A stretch of DNA of 46,340 nt from Bacteroidia bacterium (lineage in GTDB: Bacteria > Bacteroidota > Bacteroidia > NS11-12g > UBA955): positions 1 through 46,340 of the forward strand of contig JAOASJ010000070.1 of the NCBI GenBank assembly GCA_030158725.1, given 5' to 3'. Positions within the stretch are counted from its first letter, which is position 1. Every line of letters begins with the position of its first letter. Below, one piece after another: positions 35,101-44,458 of the stretch. The position numbers and the translations under genes were made by a program. The notes beneath the pieces are model-generated. The model had not been told where the DNA came from and made no database searches. It worked only from the letters and a program-made list of their open reading frames with translations.

Positions 35101-38100
35101 AGAAAGAGGTCAGTATAACTACAATGCGACCAACGATTTTACAAGCAATGGATTCTTCAAAGAACCAGTTAAAGCTTGGGGTGGTATCATGCGTAGAATA
35201 GAGAGCAATGACTTTGAAGCTGCGAATATTGACTATATAGAAATTTGGATGATGGATCCTTTTGTGTATGATCAAAATACAACCAATAAAGGAAAATTAT
35301 ACATTGATCTAGGTAACGTAAGTGAAGACATTTTACCAGATAGACGCAAGGTTTTTGAAAATGGATTTAATCCGCAAGGTAAATTGGACGACCTAGATAC
35401 TTCTAGCTTTGGACGTGTGCCAATTTTACCACAATTAAACAGTGCATTTGACAATGAGCCAGCGGCGAGACCATTCCAAGACGTGGGATTAGATGGTTTG
35501 AATGACGATGATGAACGCAGTTTCTATGCCCAATACTTGAGCAATTTACAATCATTATTTGGTGCAACTTCAGACATTTATTTGAAAGCATTGAATGACC
35601 CTTCAAACGACAACTATAAACACAATAGAAGTCCTGAATACAATGATGTGAAAGCCTCAGTGGTTTCAAGATACAAGTCATACAACAGTCTTCAAGGTAA
35701 TTCTACTCTAGATAAATTAGATGATGGTACACCTAAAAGTGCTTCTACCATTCCTGATAACGAAGACATCAACAGCGATTTCACCATGAACCAAACAGAA
35801 GACTATTTCAATTATGAAATTAGTTTAAGTCCTCAAGACCTAGAAATAGGCAAAGGGTTTGTGACCGACATTTCTGAAATTGAAAAGACTTTAAAGAATG
35901 GTAAAAAAGAGAAAGTTAGATGGATACAAATTAAAATTCCAGTAAGAGAATATACCAAAGCGGTAGGAAATATTTCTGATTTTAAATCTATTCGTTTCAT
36001 GCGTATGTACATGAAAGGATTTACAGACAGTACCACTTTGAGGTTTGCGCAAATGCAATTGGTGCGTGCTGACTGGAGACGTTATTTAAACTCATTAACC
36101 AAGCCAGGTGCAGTAGTTCCTTTGGATCCGACAGACAATACAACTTTTGTGGTTTCAACGGTTAATATTGAGGAAAATGGAAAGAGATCACCAGTACGCT
36201 ATGTAGAACCTCCAGGGATTGACAGGGTGCGTGACCCAGCTTCTCAGAATGTTGTGGCTCAAAACGAACAATCATTGTCACTAAAGGTTTGTAATTTAAA
36301 ACCAGGTGATTCAAGAGGCGCATATAAGACATCTAATTTTGATATCCGTAACTACAAAAATTTAAAAATGTTCGTTCACGCTGAAGGAACTGATTTGAAA
36401 GATGGAGATATCTCAGCATTTATCCGCATAGGAACAGACTTGGTAGGCAACTATTATGAATATGAAATCCCATTAAAAATTACACCAGATGGAACGTATT
36501 CAGCGGATCAAATTTGGAAATCAGAGAATGCATTTGATTTCGAATTGGCTGATTTGTTTAATGCCAAAAACAAACGTAGTGAAAGCAATGTGCAATTAAC
36601 ACGTCCTTTTTTCTATTACAACGACAAAGGGCATAAAATAACCGTATTGGGCTTGCCTGATTTGAGTAATGTTAGAAGTATAATGTTAGGGGTAAGGAAT
36701 AACACCGACCAATCAAAATGTGGTGAGGTGTGGTTTAATGAATTGCGTGTAACAGATATTACCAATAAAGGCGGTTGGGCTGCTACAAGTAGAGTAGTAG
36801 CGCAAATGGCTGACTTTGCAACATTGTCTGCTTCAGGAAATATTTCAACTATCGGATTTGGTGGAATAGACAAAAGACTTAACGAAAGAAACCTGGCCGA
36901 TAATTATCAATTCGATTTAGCCTCTAGTTTTGAATTGGGTAAATTCTTCCCTCAAAAATCAGGTTACAATATTCCAATGTTTGTTGGTTATAGCGGAACC
37001 ATAGTAAGACCGAAATTTAATCCTTTAAATCCGGATATTGAATTGAAATCATCGGTTGAACGCTTGCCAGATGATCAGAAAAAAGAAGTGTTGCGCAATG
37101 CCGAAGATTACAACACAAGGTATAGTGTTAACTTCACCAATGTGAGAAAGAATCAAACAGGTTCTGGTAAGATTATGCCTTGGAGTATTTCGAATTTCAA
37201 TTTAACTTACTCGTATATTTATTTGCAAAAGCGCAATATTCAAGTTGAGCAACAATTTAGCAAAACCTATCATGGCAGTTTGGGTTATATGTACAGCCCT
37301 AAGTCAAAACCATGGGAGCCATTCAAATTTATTAAGAGCAAGCATTTGGCATTGATAAGAGACTTTAATGTTCGTGCACTTCCTCAAAATATTTCCATCC
37401 GTATGGATGTTGACCGATATTATTCAGAAATGTTGGCGAGAAACAACGATTTGTTTAAGCAATTAACGCCTCGTTTGTATGATAAGAACTTCACGATCCA
37501 AAGAGTATACAATGTCAATTATCCAATTACCAAGAACTTGAAATTGGATTATTCTGCAACGGTTAATTCACGTATTCAAGAACCATTTGGTCAATTGAAT
37601 ACTCAAGAGAAGAAAGACTCGGTGCGCAACGACTTCTGGGCTTTGGGTAGAATGAGAGACTTTAACCAAATTGCAAACTTTAACTATTCTTTGCCATTTG
37701 ATAAAGTAGGCATCTTAAATTGGATAACCACAACAGTTAGATATGGGGCTAATTATGGATGGACGCAAGCACCACCATCATATTCTACTTTGGGAAATAC
37801 GATACAAAATAGCCGCGAGTTAACCGTGAATTCTCAGTTTAACTTTGTGTCTTTGTACAACAAAATACCATTGTTACGTCGCATAAACCAAGGAACCAAG
37901 AAAGCCAAAGCGGGTGTGCCTGCGGCTGATGATAAAGGTTCGGCAGCAACTGAGAAAAACAAGAAAGAAAAACAATCATTTGGTACAGGATTCTTAAGAG
38001 CCTTGATGATGGTTAGAAATGCCAATATCAACTATACCTTAAGAGACGGTATTATGTTGCCAGGATTCGTCCACCAAATTGACTATTTTGGACAAAACTT

Positions 38101-39370
38101 TGCGCATTCTGTTCCTGGAATTCCTTTTATATTGGGTAGTCAGAATGAAAATATCCGTTACAACTTGGCGGAAATGGGCGCACTTACTAATGATGTTAGG
38201 GTAAATAATTTCTATTCACAAAACCACATCAAAACCATTCAGGGTAGTGCTACTTTAGAACCAATGAAGGATTTTAGAATTCAAATGAATTTTAATTTGA
38301 GCCGATCAAATACTTTGCAAACCTTATTTAGATACGATACAACTGGAGAGTATAAAAACATCCCAGGACAATGGAGGGATTTGTCTTTAAGAGAGACAGG
38401 TAACTTTACCATGACAGGTATATTCATTCAAACGGCAAACGACAAAGCAAGTGCTAGTAACAATTGGGTTAGTGCCAATTATCAAAACTTTGAAAACTTC
38501 AGGTTTGTAGTATCTCAAAGACAAGCGCTTCAAGATGATAGAGTCTTGGTAAAAGGCATAGATAAGACCAATGGAGGAAAATACTATTATGGTTATGGCG
38601 CAAAAGCACAGAACACCTTAATACCAGCTTTCTTAGCTGCTTATACTGGTGTTAACCAAGCGAAAGTTTCATTAAGTCCATTCAGAAATATACCATTGCC
38701 AAACTGGAACATCAATTACAATGGCTTAAGTAAGATAAAGGCTTTGGGTAAAATATTTACCAATATCACTTTGCAGCACCGTTATTCAGGAACTTACAAC
38801 ATCGGTGGATACACCAGTAATTTGTATTACAATCCTAATGATACTGCAAAAGGTGGTAAAGATTTGGTGAGTCAATACAACATCAACAATGTAAATATTA
38901 GAGAGCAATTTAATCCGTTAATCGGATTGGATGTGACCACCAAGTCAGGTATTACTGGAGGGTTTAAAATTAACCGTTCCCGCAACGTATCATTGTCAGT
39001 TCCAAATGCGATATTAACAGAATTAACATCAAAAGATTTTTCATTTAATTTGAGCTACAGGACCAGTGGAGTTAAGATTCCAATCAAGGTAAATGGCAAG
39101 AAAATATATTTGGAAAACGATTTGTTGATGGATATGCGCATTAGCATTCAAAACAATTTTACTGTCATCAGACAAGTTGATTTGAATTCGAATACCATAC
39201 AAAGTGGGCAAAGAGTTGTAATGATACAGCCAAACATCAATTACATGATTAACAAGAATGTTAATTTGAATATCTATTATGAACGCCGTGCTTCAAAACC
39301 ACATGCATCAAATGCTTTCCCAACAGCATTGACTAATTTTGGGGTTAAATTGAGGTATACAATACAATAG
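32129..39370 (+). CDS. sprA: T9SS translocon / gliding motility protein SprA (Sov)
   Basis: The product is about 2413 aa. SprA forms the giant 36-strand outer-membrane channel through which T9SS cargo passes. Its length matches Flavobacterium SprA (about 2400 aa). Signature segments are the N-terminal SprA family block (LFRGGLIDIQPSGSAELTFGG), GVSYLDDFEGAETTFDLRLVSSWKLAS (about 872-900), NIDYIEIWMMDPFVYD (about 1035), SIRFMRMYMKGFTDSTTLRFAQMQLVRADWRRYL (about 1285-1320) and CGEVWFNELRVTDI (about 1531). A long barrel then ends FPTALTNFGVKLRYTIQ. No ATG fits the N terminus. GTG at 32129 (VKSTRSLNKLW, then a hydrophobic signal segment) is chosen over TTG at 32120. A near-consensus element TATATTCG lies at 32039-32046. 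No other T9SS core gene is adjacent. Confidence 0.96.
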   Translation: MKSTRSLNKLWSKGGLWLLFSLAGLPLITLSRSASAWMEIPPVLALSIESIAEEFGAEKTGSKSEMGLNEVFSSPADTAKSKKTGKDSSKKDDLIYPVKDNKGREDSKYKNNIDLNDPSVKTYVEYNTETKMYEEYKEVAGKKTLLRSMTRDEYLAESAKEERKRYYDQKSKSNAGQSGFNNNKSPTLVKTPEVLDKLFRGGLIDIQPSGSAELTFGGIFNTVRNPMYSARMQRTGQFDFDQKIQLNVQGKIGNALNLGIKYDTDATFDFDNQTKLNWVGKEDQMLKSVELGNVSLPLNGSLIQAGQSLFGIKTSWQFGKLKMTVIATQNKGQRTETTVNGGAQITNFNIQAHNYDQNRHFFLSEFFKDQFDGAMSTLPLINSAIVINRVEVWVTNRGASYDNTRDLLTLMDIGERNPYNKTLSIGSPNPVADNIANSLYTDLINSPAKDLIRQSKTCIDAMNANFPNLKQGFDYEQLNYAKQLGENDFTVNQKLGYISLNTALNNDEVLAVAFEYTYNGVPYKVGEFASEISSTREDSKVLMVKMLKNNIIRTKIPMWELMMKNIYSLGSFNINPNDLNFNVIYNDDPSGADLNYMPVNGYSELSGGTPLIRVMNMDRINRQGESKPDGVFDAIEDITFQSKNGRVIFPVREPFGNHLRRKFNGDSLVANKYVFDALYDSTKWLAEQDVTHNKFFLKGSYKGTSSNEISLNALNVPQGSVVVTANGTKLTENVDFIVDYNAGKVSIINQGILQSGAVIKVSAESNSMFNIQQKTLLGARFDYAASKKLLLGGTILHMYERALTPKTNIGDEPLLNTIIGFDGSYSTPSLFLTKLVDRLPFIQTKAESRLSSQWEYARIFPGQARGQNKTRGVSYLDDFEGAETTFDLRLVSSWKLASLPQYQPVLFPEWNLSLTDKKAWGDYRGKIAWYNIDPTFYRKDKYTPEHIASDVEMQSNHFMREISVNEVFPNKQIQQGAPNILSTLDLAFYPKERGQYNYNATNDFTSNGFFKEPVKAWGGIMRRIESNDFEAANIDYIEIWMMDPFVYDQNTTNKGKLYIDLGNVSEDILPDRRKVFENGFNPQGKLDDLDTSSFGRVPILPQLNSAFDNEPAARPFQDVGLDGLNDDDERSFYAQYLSNLQSLFGATSDIYLKALNDPSNDNYKHNRSPEYNDVKASVVSRYKSYNSLQGNSTLDKLDDGTPKSASTIPDNEDINSDFTMNQTEDYFNYEISLSPQDLEIGKGFVTDISEIEKTLKNGKKEKVRWIQIKIPVREYTKAVGNISDFKSIRFMRMYMKGFTDSTTLRFAQMQLVRADWRRYLNSLTKPGAVVPLDPTDNTTFVVSTVNIEENGKRSPVRYVEPPGIDRVRDPASQNVVAQNEQSLSLKVCNLKPGDSRGAYKTSNFDIRNYKNLKMFVHAEGTDLKDGDISAFIRIGTDLVGNYYEYEIPLKITPDGTYSADQIWKSENAFDFELADLFNAKNKRSESNVQLTRPFFYYNDKGHKITVLGLPDLSNVRSIMLGVRNNTDQSKCGEVWFNELRVTDITNKGGWAATSRVVAQMADFATLSASGNISTIGFGGIDKRLNERNLADNYQFDLASSFELGKFFPQKSGYNIPMFVGYSGTIVRPKFNPLNPDIELKSSVERLPDDQKKEVLRNAEDYNTRYSVNFTNVRKNQTGSGKIMPWSISNFNLTYSYIYLQKRNIQVEQQFSKTYHGSLGYMYSPKSKPWEPFKFIKSKHLALIRDFNVRALPQNISIRMDVDRYYSEMLARNNDLFKQLTPRLYDKNFTIQRVYNVNYPITKNLKLDYSATVNSRIQEPFGQLNTQEKKDSVRNDFWALGRMRDFNQIANFNYSLPFDKVGILNWITTTVRYGANYGWTQAPPSYSTLGNTIQNSRELTVNSQFNFVSLYNKIPLLRRINQGTKKAKAGVPAADDKGSAATEKNKKEKQSFGTGFLRALMMVRNANINYTLRDGIMLPGFVHQIDYFGQNFAHSVPGIPFILGSQNENIRYNLAEMGALTNDVRVNNFYSQNHIKTIQGSATLEPMKDFRIQMNFNLSRSNTLQTLFRYDTTGEYKNIPGQWRDLSLRETGNFTMTGIFIQTANDKASASNNWVSANYQNFENFRFVVSQRQALQDDRVLVKGIDKTNGGKYYYGYGAKAQNTLIPAFLAAYTGVNQAKVSLSPFRNIPLPNWNINYNGLSKIKALGKIFTNITLQHRYSGTYNIGGYTSNLYYNPNDTAKGGKDLVSQYNINNVNIREQFNPLIGLDVTTKSGITGGFKINRSRNVSLSVPNAILTELTSKDFSFNLSYRTSGVKIPIKVNGKKIYLENDLLMDMRISIQNNFTVIRQVDLNSNTIQSGQRVVMIQPNINYMINKNVNLNIYYERRASKPHASNAFPTALTNFGVKLRYTIQ

Positions 39371-39571
39371 TTTTTCACATTCTGACTTTCTTTATTTACG
39401 CTCAAAATATGAGGTTGTCTAACACAAAGTCTAGATTTTGTTGATTTTGTCTGGCACTTTTCTGACAATAAAATGACAGTTTTTTGCTTGCTTTGATGAT
39501 TTCCACATTTAATTCTAAAAGTCTAATTTTACATAGGTTATGGGTTGTGAGAAGTTTACTAAACAATTTCT

Positions 39572-39579
39572 TATATTTG
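39572..39579 (+). promoter_or_regulatory. TAnnTTTG promoter element of the sulfotransferase-like gene
   Basis: TATATTTG ends 26 bases before the ATG at 39606 and lies inside the longer reading frame starting at 39540. A partial -33 match (TTGTG near 39545) is present. It supports the downstream start. Confidence 0.5.
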
Positions 39580-39605
39580 TAGAACAATATAATTTATTTC
39601 TCCGT

Positions 39606-42263
39606 ATGTTAGTTTCCCCACATGGGCATTGTTTGCGAAAGTATTCAATTGCCATCGTTCTTATGGTATCCTGTCTATCACTTTTTTCACAGACCAAAAC
39701 TTTAGGTTTAACCAAAAAGATATCTGGTAATTTAGAAAGTGGCTATGTTCTGTTTTCTCCAATTGGAGTTGACACTACTTATCTTATTAACAAGTGTGGC
39801 CAAAAGGTTCATACTTGGAAAACGCAATACACGCCAGGCCTTTCAGTTTATTTGAAAGACAACGGTCATTTATTGAAAGCTGGTACCTATACGGATACGG
39901 TTTTTGGTTTTGCCGGTGGTAGAGGTGGTATGATTGAAGAGTATGACTGGGATGGCAACTTGGTTTGGTCATACAAAGTTTTCAATGATTCATTATGTCA
40001 ACACCATGATATTACGCCAATGCCCAATGGCAATATTCTAGTATTGGCATGGCATAGTATTTCTAAAAACACTGCCATGTCTTATGGCAGGTCTATTAAT
40101 AATTTCAATGTAAATCAAAGCGATTTGTGGTCTGAGCGCATTATCGAATTAAAACCGATAGGCAAAGACAGTGCTGAAGTTGTTTGGCAATGGGATTTAT
40201 TGGATCATACCATTCAAGATATGGATTCCAATTTGATTCATTATGGACAAATTGATATGCATCCTGAAAGAATGGATATGAATTATGCTTTGAACTTACA
40301 AACCAACGATTGGATACATGCAAATTCATTGGATTACAATGCCAAGCTTGATCAGATTGTAATTAGTGCCCACAATATTTCTGAAATATGGATTATCGAC
40401 CACAGCACCACAACTGCTGAAGCTGCCAGTCATGCAGGTGGAACTTACAACAAGGGTGGCGATTTACTTTACCGTTGGGGCAATCCTCAAGCGTATAGAA
40501 AAGGTTCTAACAGCGACCGCAAATTGTTTAGACAACATAATGCCCGTTGGATACCAGGTGGGATGCGCGATTCAGGCAGCATCATGTTGTTTAATAACGG
40601 ATGGAACAGAGATACCGCATATTCATCGGTAGATATTATTCGCACCCCAGTTTTGTCAAATGGCACCTATATTTACAATGCTCCATATGGACCAACAAGT
40701 GCTTCATGGATTTATACCGATTCTATTAAAACAAAATTTTATTCTCAGATTATATCAGGTGCAGAAATGTTGCCGAATGGAAATGTTTTAATCTGTAGCG
40801 GCGTTCAAGGACGTTTCTTTGAAGTAACTGCAAATAAAAAATTGGTATGGCAATACCGCAATCCTGTAAATTCAACCACCATTCAATCTGATGGTCAAGT
40901 AGCAGGTAATAATTCAGTATTTAGGTGTTCGTTTTACTCAAGCAACCATCCAGCATTTAAAAACAGAAGTTTAAGTTCATTTGGAACAATTGAGAGAAGT
41001 TCATATGCCTATTCTTGTATTTACGAAAGCACACCACCTGTTGTAAGTGCATTTTCCCCAAAAACGAATGATGTAAGTATTACTCAAAATGCAGTGTTGA
41101 AGGTTAAGTTTAGTGAAGCGGTATTAAAACGCAACAGCAGTGTAAATATATACAGCAACAATGTGTTTTTAGAGAGCATTAGTATCAGTAGCGATTTGAT
41201 TAAAATCAAAAATGATTCAATGTTTATTTCACACTTAAAACCATTTCCAATCAACTCTAGAATTGGGGTTATTTTACCAATTGGTTTGGTGTCTGATTCA
41301 TCCAATAATCTTTTGAAAAAAGGTGTAGATAGTTCTGTCTGGCATTTCAATACCATTTCAATTGCACCTAAAATTACCTCAGTTTTTCCAGTACATCAAA
41401 CCAATATGGTGCCCTTAGATGTTGTTATGAAAATCACGTATAACGAGAACGTATTTAAACGCAACGTGGGCAATGTGACACTTTATGAAAATGGAAATAT
41501 TCGCGAGATTATTCCAATTTCTTCAAGCAGAATTTCTATAGCAAAAAATATTGTAAGTATTAGACCGAATTCTGTATTAACACCAAACACATTGGTTTCA
41601 ATTGGAATGGATTCTTGTTTTGTTGATACCTTTGGAACAATATCTGCGAACTTGAATTATGCAGATTGGTATTTTAGAACCTACCAATATCCAAGCGTGG
41701 TAAATTACTCACCAAGTAAGAGCGCCAGCAACATTAAAAACAACGCAAGTTTGCGTGTAACATTTGATAGAGTTCTAAAATTAGACAGTGTTAAAAATAT
41801 ACTGGTGTATGAAAACAAAACGCTTAAAGAAACTATTTCATTGTCTGATACCAGTGTTCATTTTATAGGAACTGAAATGAGTTTTAGAGCAAAAAATAAT
41901 TTCAGCAAGAGTTCAAGAATAAATATAAAATTACCAGGAAATGCCTTGTTGGATACCTTTGGAAAATACTTTGCAGGTGTTGATACAGGAAGCTGGTTTT
42001 TTACCATAGAAAAAGCAAGTAATGTTCAATCTGAAAAGATGCTTAATCATGCTAAAGTTTACCCTGTTCCTAGTGAAGGTGTAGTTACTGTTTATTCTGA
42101 TGAGGCAATAAATAGCATAGTGGTATACGATTTAAAAGGAGCAGCGATTGAATGTAATCCAACCATAGTCTCTGAAAACGTTTATCAAATCAATAATTTA
42201 CCAAAAGGTGTTTATAGCCTATTGCTAAATGGTAATATTGTTTTGAGAATTATAAGAGAGTAA
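39606..42263 (+). CDS. secreted aryl-sulfotransferase-like protein with Big_5 domains and T9SS sorting domain
   Basis: An 885-aa exported protein. The signal peptide is MLVSPHGHCLRKYSIAIVLMVSCLSLFSQ. Residues about 30-470 form an ASST-type beta-propeller (arylsulfotransferase superfamily): TYLINKCGQKVHTWKT, GMIEEYDWDGNLVWSY, HHDITPMPNGNILVL, WIHANSLDYNAKLDQIVIS, RQHNARWIPGG, GAEMLPNGNVLICSG. ASST enzymes move sulfate between phenols through a histidine, and several His residues lie in the right blades. Three Ig-like Big_5 modules follow (about 475, 587 and 694). The type A sorting domain (AKVYPVPSEGVVTVYS ... LPKGVYSLLLNGNIVLRIIRE) ends the protein. It is therefore expected to be exported through SprA, encoded just upstream. 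Activity on a real substrate is unproven. A start 22 codons earlier is less likely. Confidence 0.88.
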   Translation: MLVSPHGHCLRKYSIAIVLMVSCLSLFSQTKTLGLTKKISGNLESGYVLFSPIGVDTTYLINKCGQKVHTWKTQYTPGLSVYLKDNGHLLKAGTYTDTVFGFAGGRGGMIEEYDWDGNLVWSYKVFNDSLCQHHDITPMPNGNILVLAWHSISKNTAMSYGRSINNFNVNQSDLWSERIIELKPIGKDSAEVVWQWDLLDHTIQDMDSNLIHYGQIDMHPERMDMNYALNLQTNDWIHANSLDYNAKLDQIVISAHNISEIWIIDHSTTTAEAASHAGGTYNKGGDLLYRWGNPQAYRKGSNSDRKLFRQHNARWIPGGMRDSGSIMLFNNGWNRDTAYSSVDIIRTPVLSNGTYIYNAPYGPTSASWIYTDSIKTKFYSQIISGAEMLPNGNVLICSGVQGRFFEVTANKKLVWQYRNPVNSTTIQSDGQVAGNNSVFRCSFYSSNHPAFKNRSLSSFGTIERSSYAYSCIYESTPPVVSAFSPKTNDVSITQNAVLKVKFSEAVLKRNSSVNIYSNNVFLESISISSDLIKIKNDSMFISHLKPFPINSRIGVILPIGLVSDSSNNLLKKGVDSSVWHFNTISIAPKITSVFPVHQTNMVPLDVVMKITYNENVFKRNVGNVTLYENGNIREIIPISSSRISIAKNIVSIRPNSVLTPNTLVSIGMDSCFVDTFGTISANLNYADWYFRTYQYPSVVNYSPSKSASNIKNNASLRVTFDRVLKLDSVKNILVYENKTLKETISLSDTSVHFIGTEMSFRAKNNFSKSSRINIKLPGNALLDTFGKYFAGVDTGSWFFTIEKASNVQSEKMLNHAKVYPVPSEGVVTVYSDEAINSIVVYDLKGAAIECNPTIVSENVYQINNLPKGVYSLLLNGNIVLRIIRE

Positions 42264-42282
42264 ACAAAAATATTAGAAAATT

Positions 42283-42317
42283 AAAAAGGTCAGTGATAAT
42301 CTCACTGACCTTTTTTT
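42283..42317. terminator. bidirectional intrinsic terminator
   Basis: GGTCAGTGA (42288-42296), loop TAATC and TCACTGACC (42302-42310) form a perfect stem, extended by A/T pairs to 14 bp and flanked by a run of As and a run of seven Ts. It serves the sulfotransferase-like gene on the plus strand and the convergent GT39-like gene on the minus strand, whose stop codon it touches. Confidence 0.92.
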
Positions 42318-43854
42318 ATGGAAGGGAATCGTAATTTATTTTATACAACTCGAGGTATTTATATTTTAACTCCAGTTTGGTTTGAAAAGCACTTGCCTTT
42401 AATTGACTTGTAAGTGCAGAGTCATTGCTTATAAAGTATTGCGGATGGGAGCTGTTTAAGACATCGTTGATTCTGTTTTGGTCGTGGTCTTTAGACAATC
42501 TATGTCCTCTAAGGTGCAATAAATAAAGCAGGTTGTTAGGGGATGGATCATAACCAACTAGAACACAATTGTTGCGGTTTATTCCTAGAGTATTTATTTT
42601 CATTCTAAAGCTATCTATGTCAATAGAACGGTGGTGTGATTGTTCCCAATAATTGCCTTCCGTATATCGCTCTTCAAGGTTTTTTCTTCCATTGTAAAAT
42701 TGAAAGTTCAATGCAATTAAGACACCAATAAATAATGCAATTTTTAAGTACCAAAAATTATGAGGCAATTTTTTAATTGCATCTGACAGCGCAAGCCAAT
42801 TGAGGGCAAATGCGGGGAATAAACAAATAAAGTAATAGTCGTGGTACTTGAATTGTTCTATCATTAAAAACAAAAAAAGTATTGTTCCAAATGAATTGAA
42901 AACACTTAAGAAATACAATTCAGTTTGGATAAACTTTTTCAAAAGCAAAGTGAGCAACAACAAGGAAGCCGCAATATAAATGAGCGGGTAGGAGAGCGCT
43001 TGTGGAGGCCAGTTGGCAAGATAGACGGCCCATGCTTCAAAATATTTATCCCATGATTCTGAATGTGGGAGACTCATCATAAAGTATTGGCTGTTGTGGG
43101 TCAATGAAAGATACTTGCTCCATAGATACCAAGACAGCGGAATACTGAATGCCAAAAGAAGGGAAATGAACAAAGATTTTCTTTGTGATATTTTGATTTT
43201 TAAAAATGGGATATAAGAAAAAATCAATAGTCCCAACATTGAAAGAAACTGAATGAGGGAAGTTGTTTTAATGGCAATAGACAAGCCCAAGGAAATGATA
43301 AAAAGGACTTGTAAATTTATTGTTTTTGAACTTGGTTCGTATGGGTGTTGAATATGTCTTTTGAAGAAACAATACCACGCAATAAAGGTAAGGCCTAACG
43401 AACAGATATCGGGAATGAAATTGGCGCCATAAAACAAAAGTATTGGTGATAATTGTAAAATTAAAACCAAGGCCATTGAGGTGATTAAATTTATTCGTGA
43501 ATTGAACAAAAGGAAAAGGGCAAACATCCCTGCGCTAAAGAATAGGTAGGTGATTAATCTGAAGTAGAACTCATCGTACCCGAATACTTTATATACAGAA
43601 GCTGCAAGGAAAGAAGGTAAGGGAAGCTCGCAAGAAACAATACCATCAATACAACGGTTTTCATTCACTTCAGGATAGAAGAAATGCATGCCACCATAGT
43701 AGTAATTTTGTGCCAAGGACGCACGGTCGCATTGGGCGCTTTGGTGCACGCCCATAGGCAATTTATGGAAATGTTGAAACACCCCACTGGCAGATGAAAA
43801 TGCTATCCATACGACAGCAAAAAACAAAAGCTTGTATAGGGATTTTTTTTTCAA
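42316..43854 (-). CDS. GT39/ArnT-like integral membrane glycosyltransferase
   Basis: A 512-aa polytopic protein with about ten to twelve hydrophobic helices of the GT-C class. The first loop has GVHQSAQCDRASLAQNYYYGGMHFFYPEVNENRCIDGIVSCELPLPSFLAA. It has the Asp and Glu positions expected for catalysis in PMT/ArnT-like (GT39, PMT_2) enzymes, including an E-L-P-L-P close to the EhPPL-type motif. A soluble C-terminal domain (about 400-512) follows the last helix. It likely transfers a sugar from a lipid carrier on the periplasmic side. Acceptor unknown. Translation seems to start at a TTG placed directly after the TAG of the rhodanese gene, followed by nine As encoding Lys-Lys-Lys. No ATG precedes the first helix. 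Confidence 0.78.
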   Translation of the reverse strand: MKKKSLYKLLFFAVVWIAFSSASGVFQHFHKLPMGVHQSAQCDRASLAQNYYYGGMHFFYPEVNENRCIDGIVSCELPLPSFLAASVYKVFGYDEFYFRLITYLFFSAGMFALFLLFNSRINLITSMALVLILQLSPILLFYGANFIPDICSLGLTFIAWYCFFKRHIQHPYEPSSKTINLQVLFIISLGLSIAIKTTSLIQFLSMLGLLIFSYIPFLKIKISQRKSLFISLLLAFSIPLSWYLWSKYLSLTHNSQYFMMSLPHSESWDKYFEAWAVYLANWPPQALSYPLIYIAASLLLLTLLLKKFIQTELYFLSVFNSFGTILFLFLMIEQFKYHDYYFICLFPAFALNWLALSDAIKKLPHNFWYLKIALFIGVLIALNFQFYNGRKNLEERYTEGNYWEQSHHRSIDIDSFRMKINTLGINRNNCVLVGYDPSPNNLLYLLHLRGHRLSKDHDQNRINDVLNSSHPQYFISNDSALTSQLKASAFQTKLELKYKYLELYKINYDSLP

Positions 43855-44454
43855 CTATTTACTAGGAATAATTGGAACGCGGGTTTCGCTAATTTTGGTG
43901 ATGCCACCGTAAACATTCTTAACCAAAAGGTAGCCATTTTTGCGCAAGATGCTTGAGGCAATCATGCTGCTGTAACCACCACCGCAGTATACATAACACA
44001 CTCGGTCTTTTGGAATGCTGTCAAGTTTTGCTTCCAGTTCAGTTACTGGGTAACTTAAAGCATCAAGAACGTGACCGGCATGGTATTTTTCATCGGCACG
44101 GACATCAATAACCAGTTCTTCATTGAAGTTAAGGTCGAGTTCAAACTCTTCAGGGGTAATACTGATAACGATATCAATAGGAAGTTCGAAGTCTTGGTAT
44201 GACTTGAAACCATTGGGTAAAAATTCTAAATTTTTATAACCTAAATCGTTTAATCTTTTATTGGCTTCTTCGTTTTTATCAGAGACAATTAAGAGGGCTT
44301 GATTTTTATCAGGGAAAAGCGCTTCGAAACGCTCTTCGAAGGGACCATTCAGTCCAACGTTAATGCTGTTAGGGATAAAACCACGTTCAAAAATATCGGG
44401 AACACGCACATCAACAATTGGCAATTGAATGTTTTTTGGGTCAGAAAACTTCAT
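43855..44454 (-). CDS. stand-alone tandem rhodanese-domain protein
   Basis: A 199-aa cytosolic protein with two rhodanese domains. The first (about 1-95: [33 protein letters not shown] ... [12 protein letters not shown]) lacks the active-site Cys (Ser-Asp at that place) and is presumably inactive. The second (about 100-199: [23 protein letters not shown] ... [19 protein letters not shown]) has the CxGGxxS active loop. The arrangement matches the C-terminal half of the MBL-fold/persulfide-dioxygenase plus double-rhodanese proteins, here without the metallo-beta-lactamase part. A role in handling persulfide sulfur is therefore inferred. It has its own TAnnTTTG element four bases before the ATG and is coupled to the membrane glycosyltransferase gene (zero-base gap). 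Confidence 0.88.
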   Translation of the reverse strand: MKFSDPKNIQLPIVDVRVPDIFERGFIPNSINVGLNGPFEERFEALFPDKNQALLIVSDKNEEANKRLNDLGYKNLEFLPNGFKSYQDFELPIDIVISITPEEFELDLNFNEELVIDVRADEKYHAGHVLDALSYPVTELEAKLDSIPKDRVCYVYCGGGYSSMIASSILRKNGYLLVKNVYGGITKISETRVPIIPSK

Positions 44455-44458
44455 TTTG

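Noticed and set aside
39540-39605. Upstream start for the sulfotransferase-like gene
   Set aside because: A TAnnTTTG promoter element lies inside this stretch (39572-39579), and the ATG at 39606 gives a normal signal peptide.
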